From Aggregatilinea lenta (GTDB lineage Bacteria > Chloroflexota > Anaerolineae > Aggregatilineales > Aggregatilineaceae): a stretch of 64,000 nt of DNA. Positions 58,024 to 64,000 of the stretch are shown one piece after another (position 1 is the first letter of the stretch; each line of letters opens with the position of its first letter). The notes below the pieces were generated by a model, which did no database searches, had not been told where the DNA came from, and worked only from the letters and a program-made list of their open reading frames with translations. Location: contig NZ_BFCB01000003.1 in NCBI RefSeq assembly GCF_003569045.1, positions 1 to 64,000 on the forward strand, given 5' to 3'. The position numbers and the translations under genes were made by a program.

Positions 58024-58125
58024 GTATTTCTCGCTGAAGCGAACTCACGGAGCCGCACACGTTCTTCTAGAGCGTGTTATGCACTCGTGTGTCATTACCG
58101 GCCAAAACAGCGCTGTGTCAAGGGC

Positions 58126-58198
58126 ACCTCACCCCCTGGCGCCCTTTCCAATCCGATTGGAGAGGGGGAAACGAGCGCTAGCGAGCGGGGGTGAGGTT
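58126..58198. repeat. Dispersed repeat family A (full copy with inverted ends)
   Basis: ACCTCACCCCC at 58126-58136 pairs with GGGGGTGAGGT at 58187-58197. Inside are TCCAATCCGATTGGA and CGAGCGCTAGCGAGCG. About 60 bases match 8321-8379 read in reverse. The 57963-58232 gap has no gene. Confidence 0.85.
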
Positions 58199-58232
58199 TC
58201 TTTTATTTGTTCAAAGAAGTTTACAGTCGTCG

Positions 58233-59354
58233 CTAATCCCCGCCGCCGAACAGGCTGTTGATCACGTCCGGGGCGGTCGGGGGGATCTGCGCGACGGCAA
58301 GGTTTTCGTCTACGTGCGCGGCGGTGCGCATGCCGACCAGCGCCGTGGTGACGCCGGGTGTCGAGCGGGCGAACTGAATCGCGCGCTGGGCGTCCGTCTC
58401 GACGTTCGGGAAATAGGGCGACAGGTCCGCCATGAACGGCGTTGCCAGCAGCCCCTGCTTGAGCGTCGCGCCGGTCATCACCGTCAGGCCGAGCTGGTTG
58501 GCGGCCTCGATGGGATTCAAGAACTCCTCGCCCACCTGCTGCGTGGTGAAGGAATACGCCTCGGTCATCATCAGGTTGTACGGCATCTGCACGTAGCAGA
58601 AGTGATTCTGCTCCCCCGCAACCTCGAATGCGAGGCTCATCAGCTCCGCCAGCGACAGGAAATCCGGCGCGTTGGGCGACACGCGCAGTGCACTCCAGGT
58701 GGAGACGCCGTAGGCCGCGATCTCGCCGCGCTCGACTGCCGCTTCGAGCGTCTCGAAGGCGTCGAGCATGCGGCGGCGGAAAGTGTCGTGCGTGTTGGTA
58801 AGCGCCTGCGTTTCGGGGTTGTGCAGGCAGTAGACGTCGATGGTGTCCACGTCCAGGTTGCGGCGGCTGAGCGCGATCATCTCGTCCAGAAAGCCGGGCG
58901 CGAGACAGTGATGGTAGTTGGCTGCGAAGTCGTTGGGATGCGCCAGACCGGTTTCGATGAACCGGTCGTAGACCCACTTGCGCGAGTCGGTGGGCGGTGC
59001 GCCGTCGAAGGGCACGAAGCCGCCTTTGGTGGCGATCACCACCTCCTCGCGCTTCACATCGCCGCGTTTGATCGCCGCGCGCAGCCCCTGCCCGACCGCG
59101 CGCTCGCTGCGCTGGTGGCGCGCGTTGATCGCCGTATCAATAACGTTGCAGCCCCCTGCCAGCGCGCGTTCCACGGCGGCCTGATAGGCGGCATCGGTCG
59201 CGTCGTCTGGCTCGCCCACGAGCGTGCCCATCCCCAGTCCGGAGACGGTCAGACTGTCGCTGGTCAGCCGGAAGTGCCCCTCCGCCGTGCGACCGCCCAT
59301 ACGCCGTGCGTAAGCGGCAGTTGCGTCCGGCGTGGCACATCCGCGTTGGCTCAT
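58233..59354 (-). CDS. Aldo/keto reductase family protein
   Basis: The 373-aa product has an aldo/keto reductase barrel: VSGLGMGTLVG near 32, NVIDTAINARHQRSERAVGQGLR with the catalytic Asp and Arg region, VVIATKGGFVP with the Lys, VDTIDVYCLHNPE with the His, and TPGVTTALVGMRTAAHVDENL for NADP. Substrate unknown. It starts at ATG 59354 overlapping the previous gene by 4 bases (ATGA), so translation is coupled. Confidence 0.88.
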   Translation of the reverse strand: MSQRGCATPDATAAYARRMGGRTAEGHFRLTSDSLTVSGLGMGTLVGEPDDATDAAYQAAVERALAGGCNVIDTAINARHQRSERAVGQGLRAAIKRGDVKREEVVIATKGGFVPFDGAPPTDSRKWVYDRFIETGLAHPNDFAANYHHCLAPGFLDEMIALSRRNLDVDTIDVYCLHNPETQALTNTHDTFRRRMLDAFETLEAAVERGEIAAYGVSTWSALRVSPNAPDFLSLAELMSLAFEVAGEQNHFCYVQMPYNLMMTEAYSFTTQQVGEEFLNPIEAANQLGLTVMTGATLKQGLLATPFMADLSPYFPNVETDAQRAIQFARSTPGVTTALVGMRTAAHVDENLAVAQIPPTAPDVINSLFGGGD

Positions 59355-59953
59355 AATGTGAAGCGCGCCGCCGCGAGCGGATCGCAATCGTAGGCCAGCA
59401 CGTCGGCGGCGCCGGTCTGGAGCCATTCGTCCAGCGTGGGTGCGTCGGCGTCTTTGCCGGACAGGATCGGCGCTTCAACCGGCCACTCGATGCCGATCGC
59501 CGGGTCGTTCCAACGGATGCCACCCTCACCCTTGGGGTTATAGAGCGCCGTGCACTTATATTGTAGCTCGGCCACGTCGGACAGCACGCAGAACCCGCGC
59601 GCGAAGCCGGGCGGGGCCCAGATCATGCGCTTGTTCTCGTCGCTGACCTCGCAGCCGTACCACTGGCCGAGCGTGGGCGATCCCTTGCGGATGTCCACCG
59701 CGACCAGAAACACGCTGCCGATCGTGACGCGCATCAGCTTCGCCAGGGGGCGGTCCCACTGGAAGTGCAACCCGCGCACCACGCCCCGCACCGAGCGCGA
59801 ATGGTTGTCCTGCACGAACTCGTACGGGATGCCCAGCGCCGCGAACGCGTCCTTGCGGTACGACTCCATGAAGAACCCGCGCTGATCGGGAAACGTGCGC
59901 GGCACAATGACTTTGATCTCGTCCAGGTGGACGCTTTCAATTTCAAACGGCAC
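59351..59953 (-). CDS. rfbC: dTDP-4-dehydrorhamnose 3,5-epimerase (RmlC-like)
   Basis: The 200-aa cupin has RTFPDQRGFFMESYRKDAF, the catalytic His region RGLHFQ near 64, VFLVAVDIRKGSPTLGQWYG and PPGFARGFCVLSD, all RmlC signatures. It epimerises a keto-sugar on the way to dTDP-rhamnose or a related sugar. It starts at GTG 59953 after AAGGACG. No rmlA, B or D gene is adjacent. Confidence 0.9.
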   Translation of the reverse strand: MPFEIESVHLDEIKVIVPRTFPDQRGFFMESYRKDAFAALGIPYEFVQDNHSRSVRGVVRGLHFQWDRPLAKLMRVTIGSVFLVAVDIRKGSPTLGQWYGCEVSDENKRMIWAPPGFARGFCVLSDVAELQYKCTALYNPKGEGGIRWNDPAIGIEWPVEAPILSGKDADAPTLDEWLQTGAADVLAYDCDPLAAARFTL

Positions 59954-60093
59954 GATCTTCGTCCTTGCCTGTATTCAGAACAGACCTGCTACCACACGGT
60001 TTGCGCGCACCGTGATCTCACACGCGCCCCATTCTATCCGGCCCTGCACTGCTTGGCGAGTGGGTGGGCCGGGAATCCGCCAAAGCAAACGCG

Positions 60094-60227
60094 ACCTCAC
60101 CCCTTGGCCCGTGAAACGAAAAGTCGGGTCGGGCGGGGTCGATTGTAGGGGCGTATCGCAATACGCCCCTACCGGGTCGATCCGGCTGTGGAAGGGCAAA
60201 ACTGGGGCAATTCATGAATTGCCCCTA
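60094..60227. repeat. Repeat cluster: family A fragment and two family B palindromes
   Basis: 60094-60110 reads GACCTCACCCCTTGGCC. 60145-60172 is a 28-bp palindrome near-identical to 53363-53390. 60204-60225 is a perfect 22-bp palindrome (GGGGCAATTCA and its reverse complement), followed by CTAC like the others. The 59954-60277 gap has no gene. Confidence 0.8.
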
Positions 60228-60277
60228 CACCCGAGTGCGTTTTACGTTCCAGCGAGCCGCTAACGGCTAACCGCTGC

Positions 60278-61537
60278 CTAGTGATATTCCTTGTACTCGC
60301 TTGGAACTGGCTCCGCGCCATCCCATACGATACGGCGGAAGTGGTTCGGGTCGGTGTTACCCTCGGAATTGATCAGCAGCACGTGTGAGTGGCGGTCAAG
60401 CTTCAACTGCTCGCGAACCTCGCGCAGCTCTTCGCGCTCCATGATGAACATCAGCGCGCCGAGCGACACCGCGCCCGATTCGCCAGAGATAATGAACGGA
60501 TCGCCCGACAGCGGCACGCCGTAGACGCGCATGCCCTTCGCGGCGACGTATTCCGGGCATTCCATGAACATGTCGGCACAGTCCCACAAGATGTCCCACG
60601 CAATGGGGCTGGGGTCGCCGCAGGCTAACCCGGCCATCATCGTGTCCAGGTCGCCGGGGAAGCTGCGCGGCGTGCCGTCGCCCGCCTCGGCGGAGCGGTA
60701 GCAGCACGCGGCGGTGCGCGGCTCGACCACGACCGAGATGGGCTTCTCCGGGCCGAACAACTGCGCGTAGAACCCGATCACCGACGCGGCCAGCGCGCCG
60801 ACGCCTGCTTGCACGAAGAGGTGTGTCGGCTTGATGATGCCCTGCGCGGCGAACTGTTCCTGCGCCTCGACCAGCATGGTGGTGTAGCCCTGCATCACCC
60901 AGCGCGGCACGTCCTGGTAACCTTCCCATGACGTATCCGAGATCACCTGCCAGCCGTTGGCGCGCGCGTCGCTCTCGACCTGGCGCACGGCGTCGTCATA
61001 GGTTCCGTCCACGATGCGCACTTCCCCGCCGTTGGTTTTGATGGCATTGATGCGTGCCTGGCTGGTGGTCTTGTGCACGTAGATCACGGCTCGATAGCCG
61101 AGCGCCCGCGCGGCCCAGGCGACGCCGCGCCCGTGATTGCCGTCCGTGGCGGCGGCGAAGGTGATCTCGCCCAGACGCTCGCGCATTGCGTCCGAGGTCA
61201 GGTCGGCAAACGAGAGATCGACATCTTCCATGTCCAGGCGCTGGCGCACGAAGTTATAGATCGCAAACGAGCCGCCCAGTACCTTGAACGAGTTGAGCGT
61301 CAGCCGGACCGATTCGTCCTTCACCCAGATCCCGCCGAGGTTCAGCATCTGCGCCAGATTGGACAGGCTCTTGAGGGGACTCATGCGATAGCCGGGGATC
61401 TGGCGGTGAAAACTGCGCGCGGCCTGGCTGATGCCGGGCGGAATCACGCTGTCGAGTGCCGCGCTGGACGTGAAGGCCGCCGCGCGCGGATTGGCGATCC
61501 AGTGGACGGGAAAATGCGGGTCGTCGTTGTATTGCAT
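60278..61537 (-). CDS. dpaL: Diaminopropionate ammonia-lyase
   Basis: The 419-aa product is a fold-type II PLP enzyme. The PLP lysine lies in LNSFKVLGGSFAIY near 85; ATDGNHGRGVAWAARALG near 130 and VQAGVGALAASVIG near 262 match diaminopropionate ammonia-lyase. It splits 2,3-diaminopropionate into pyruvate and ammonia. ATG 61537 is chosen; a TTG five codons earlier lies directly against AAGG and is unlikely. It is followed by PRODH upstream on the same strand, suggesting amino-acid breakdown. Confidence 0.88.
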   Translation of the reverse strand: MQYNDDPHFPVHWIANPRAAAFTSSAALDSVIPPGISQAARSFHRQIPGYRMSPLKSLSNLAQMLNLGGIWVKDESVRLTLNSFKVLGGSFAIYNFVRQRLDMEDVDLSFADLTSDAMRERLGEITFAAATDGNHGRGVAWAARALGYRAVIYVHKTTSQARINAIKTNGGEVRIVDGTYDDAVRQVESDARANGWQVISDTSWEGYQDVPRWVMQGYTTMLVEAQEQFAAQGIIKPTHLFVQAGVGALAASVIGFYAQLFGPEKPISVVVEPRTAACCYRSAEAGDGTPRSFPGDLDTMMAGLACGDPSPIAWDILWDCADMFMECPEYVAAKGMRVYGVPLSGDPFIISGESGAVSLGALMFIMEREELREVREQLKLDRHSHVLLINSEGNTDPNHFRRIVWDGAEPVPSEYKEYH

Positions 61538-61587
61538 GATGTTTTGTTTCAACCTTATTCACTCAAAACCGGATGGAGGATACCGCC

Positions 61588-62517
61588 TCAGCGGCGGAAG
61601 AAATTGCTGAGTATGAACCAGACGTTCGCGGGACGCTCGGCCAGCCGCCGCATAAAGTACGGGTACCACTGCGTGCCGTAAGGCACGTACAGCCGGATGC
61701 GGTAGCCATCGTCGCGGATCTGCTGCTGGAGCCGGGCGCGAATGCCGTACAGCATCTGGAACTCGAAGCAGGTCGAGGGGATGCTCTGCGCGCGGATGTG
61801 CGCCTGCGCCGCGCGGATCATGGCCTCGTCATGCGTGGCGATACCCAGGTACGCGCCCTGTTCGCAGTGCGCCGCGCTGAGGAACTGCTGCGTCAGGTGC
61901 ACGTAGTTGGCGTCCACGTCGGTCTTTTCGGCGAAGGCGCGGTCCGGCGGCTCCTTGTACGCACCCTTACACAGTCGCACGAACGATCCTTCCGCCGCCA
62001 GCGCACGCAGATCCGCGTCGCTGCGGTACAGGTACGCCTGGATCACGATGCCCACGTTGTCGAAGCCCTCGGCGCGCAGCGTGCGGAAGACGTCCAGCGT
62101 CGCGTCGGTCGTGTCGGAGCCTTCCATGTCGATCGTGATGTGGTTGCCATGCCCGCGCGCGCAGGTCAGGATGCGCCGCAGGTTGTCCAGGCACAGCGCC
62201 TCGCTGACGCCCAGACCGAGCTGCGTCAGCTTGAGCGAGGCCGTCGCGTTGACGTCCTCGGCGGCGATGCAATCCAACATCGTGACGTAGGCATCAGCGG
62301 CTTCACGGGCGCTGGCCTCGTCGAAGACGCTTTCGCCCAGGTAGTCGAGCGTGACATCCATCCCCTTTTGGTTGAGGTTCCGCACGACGATCATCGCGTC
62401 GTCGAGGGTGTCCCCCGCCACGAAGCGATAGGCGGTGCGCTGAGCGATGCCCAACCGCATCACCCAGGATTTGGCCCACGTGGCTTGAGCCAGATAAAGA
62501 AGCAGCGAACGCAGCAT
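61588..62517 (-). CDS. putA: Proline dehydrogenase
   Basis: The 309-aa monofunctional PRODH barrel has VTLDYLGESV near 55, ITIDMEGSDTTDATLDVF near 128, VQAYLYRSDADL near 160, VRLCKGAYKEP near 180, and YVPYGTQWYPYFMRRLAERPANVWF near the end, which binds proline and FAD. It makes pyrroline-5-carboxylate. The next gene downstream on the same strand is DpaL. The gene symbol is the usual one for the activity; the second (P5CDH) domain of PutA is absent. Confidence 0.93.
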   Translation of the reverse strand: MLRSLLLYLAQATWAKSWVMRLGIAQRTAYRFVAGDTLDDAMIVVRNLNQKGMDVTLDYLGESVFDEASAREAADAYVTMLDCIAAEDVNATASLKLTQLGLGVSEALCLDNLRRILTCARGHGNHITIDMEGSDTTDATLDVFRTLRAEGFDNVGIVIQAYLYRSDADLRALAAEGSFVRLCKGAYKEPPDRAFAEKTDVDANYVHLTQQFLSAAHCEQGAYLGIATHDEAMIRAAQAHIRAQSIPSTCFEFQMLYGIRARLQQQIRDDGYRIRLYVPYGTQWYPYFMRRLAERPANVWFILSNFFRR

Positions 62518-62665
62518 AATATAGTTTACCCTTCAAGACGCCAAACGGACGCCAGACAATGCGCTCTATTGTAAGCCTTCCGTCGAGGTGCTCACAAGAG
62601 TGTATTCGGCAGCAACCGTGCGCCGAAAAGCATGATTTACGCGCTGCGCCGGGGTGGGGGCGCGG

Positions 62666-63535
62666 TCAGGAGGCGGCGTCTTCGGTGGCGGGGATGGGGG
62701 TCGGCACCGGTGTATCCTGGGGGGTGGCGGTGGGTCGCGGGTGGTCTTCGCCGGGCGGTGGGGCGGCAGCATCGCGCGAGATGCCGGGCACGGCCAGCGC
62801 CAGCTCGTAAGCCTGCTCGTCCGGGCCGATGACCTGCACGCGGTTGACCGTGTCGCGCAGCACGCCCCAGATCTCCTCGACGGGTTCGCCGTGCAGCCAG
62901 CGCGCCTCGCCGTTGGCGACCAGATCGGCGGGCGTAAAGTCGAGGTCTTCCGGCCAGTACCAATGCGGCAGCCGGTCGTCGCGCTCGATAGGATAAGCGC
63001 TCACCCAGCCGGCCCACGGCAATACCAGGACCGGCGTCTCGCTGAGTTGTTCGCACCGCGCAAGGATGGTGTCGAAGCCGTTGGCGGGCCAGTTGCTCGA
63101 CCGCTGCACGGTGTGCAGCTCGTCGTAGAGGTATATCGACACGGTCTGGGTGACGCCGGTGCCCGCCTCTGCCGGGATCAGCTCGTCTTCCCAGGTATAG
63201 AATCCGCGATTGATGATGTCTTGCAGGAATACACGCATCGTGTCGTCGGTGGCGCGCGCTTCGAGGACCTGTTCCTGGCCGCTGCCGCCGCTTGTGACCC
63301 ACACCACGCGGCCATCGCCCCACAGCGTGCAGGGCGGGATCGCGTTCAGGCTCTCGGCAGGGGTGGCACTGGTGCCGCGCGCGTCCAGTCGCACGATGAT
63401 CGTGCCGGGGTCGCGGTCCCAATCCATGCGATCCAGGCTCCCGTCGGACGCGGTATCGTCCGGGCGGACACTGCCGCAGCCCGCCAGGAGCGCGCCCAGC
63501 GTGGCGACTGCGATCAGGAACATGTAACGGCGCAT
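62666..63535 (-). CDS. Hypothetical lipoprotein
   Basis: The 289-aa product has a lipoprotein signal with LLAGC near 16-20. The mature part is beta-rich with GDGRVVWVTSGG near 74, an RGFYTWEDELIP segment near 112, and a Pro/Thr tail (HPRPTATPQDTPVPTPIPA). It is typical of uncharacterised Chloroflexota lipoproteins; function unknown. GGGAG precedes the ATG. Confidence 0.82.
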   Translation of the reverse strand: MRRYMFLIAVATLGALLAGCGSVRPDDTASDGSLDRMDWDRDPGTIIVRLDARGTSATPAESLNAIPPCTLWGDGRVVWVTSGGSGQEQVLEARATDDTMRVFLQDIINRGFYTWEDELIPAEAGTGVTQTVSIYLYDELHTVQRSSNWPANGFDTILARCEQLSETPVLVLPWAGWVSAYPIERDDRLPHWYWPEDLDFTPADLVANGEARWLHGEPVEEIWGVLRDTVNRVQVIGPDEQAYELALAVPGISRDAAAPPPGEDHPRPTATPQDTPVPTPIPATEDAAS

Positions 63536-63746
63536 GGTTATCTCCCGGTACTACGCCCCAGCGTTTATTCTAGCTGCATTCTAGCCTGAGGCCCTGTTCA
63601 CCACAAGCGCCTATTGGTCCCATGACGCGCCCCGCTGCACGCGCTCAATTGCTGGCGCGGCGGCGGGCGTGCTAAGGTTTGGATAGATAGGGTGACTCAA
63701 AAAGTAGGCCATACAGGTAACGAATGGGCTGCAAGGAGGACCGTGC

Positions 63747-64000
63747 ATGAAGACCATTTTCGCGCTGTTTGACACCTATGAGGACGCGAAGGCCGCCGTC
63801 GAAGGGCTGCTGGAGCGTGACTTTACGCCCGACCAGATCAACGTGGTGCTGCAAGCGCCAGTGGCGAAGACCGGCCAGGAGTCGGGTGACGGCTCGGCGA
63901 CGCTCGACCGGCTGACCCGCGAGGAGCAGCCTGTGCTGCTTTCTGGCAGCGGGCCGGTGATCGCGGCGGGCGATCTGGCGACGATGCTGGTCAAGTCGGC
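63747..64000 (+). CDS. General stress protein domain protein (YflT-like), partial
   Basis: The product runs off the window after 84 residues. MKTIFALFDTYEDAKAAVEGL and the TPDQINVVL turn resemble the general stress protein 17M-like (YflT) domain. A hydrophobic Gly/Ala segment begins near residue 67 (SGSGPVIAAGDL). AAGGAGG at 63733-63739 gives the start. Confidence 0.7.
   Translation, partial: MKTIFALFDTYEDAKAAVEGLLERDFTPDQINVVLQAPVAKTGQESGDGSATLDRLTREEQPVLLSGSGPVIAAGDLATMLVKS

Overview
The window is high-GC bacterial DNA with dense coding on both strands. Its features suggest Chloroflexota, most likely an Anaerolineae-like lineage. The signs are long Thr/Pro (TPT) linkers on lipoproteins and membrane proteins, several Ser/Thr kinases, receivers with GAF domains, an FHA protein, sugar-type ABC binding proteins, and short palindromic repeats in many intergenic gaps. 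This placement is an inference from gene style; no phylogeny was run.

Layout. 1-250: 5S rRNA with a long flanking processing stem, probably the end of an rRNA operon. 0.4-8.3 kb: a giant TPT-rich lipoprotein, a DegV protein, a NifU-like Fe-S protein, an EamA transporter and a membrane-anchored unknown. 8.5-13.9 kb: secreted M1 aminopeptidase, PQQ-type propeller fused to cytochrome c, ornithine aminotransferase. 14.2-17.3 kb: a membrane-anchored AAA-type ATPase with a TPT tail, and a lower-GC orphan HsdR-N protein. 17.4-29.2 kb, minus strand: FHA protein plus a giant Ser/Thr kinase with 22 TPRs, ClpC-type ATPase, SDR, membrane glycosyltransferase, and a second Ser/Thr kinase with a TM segment and outer domain. 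29.5-35.3 kb: alpha/beta hydrolase, RecD2 helicase, secreted esterase, orphan ABC binding protein. 35.8-40.5 kb, minus: sensory block of a hybrid histidine kinase, two response regulators and a roadblock protein. 40.7-45 kb: tRNA-Gln, recA, a 725-bp spacer with a probable structured RNA, then recX-rny. 45-50.7 kb: small unknown, AIM24-type protein, sugar-nucleotide epimerase, DUF3267 protease-like protein, hemerythrin, leaderless HTH gene plus hydrolase. 50.8-54.1 kb: csoR-copZ-copA copper operon with a recognisable promoter and CsoR-type operator. 54.2-64 kb: MFS exporter, secreted unknown, DHODH-like protein, RmlC plus aldo/keto reductase, diaminopropionate ammonia-lyase, proline dehydrogenase, a lipoprotein, and the start of a general-stress-domain gene.

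How it fits together. The genes suggest a heterotroph that takes up and breaks down peptides, amino acids and sugars (aminopeptidase, RocD, PRODH, DpaL, binding protein), with elaborate cytoplasmic and membrane signalling. The recA-recX-rny block and RecD2 cover DNA repair and RNA decay; the cop operon handles copper.

Most notable items. (1) The recA-recX spacer has a consensus extended -10 promoter, a run of stable hairpins and a terminator, but matches no RNA family I recognise. (2) The giant kinase carries seven copies of a three-TPR (about 306-bp) super-repeat and is transcribed with an FHA reader. (3) Two families of dispersed intergenic palindromes recur through the window. No phage, IS element or CRISPR array was seen.
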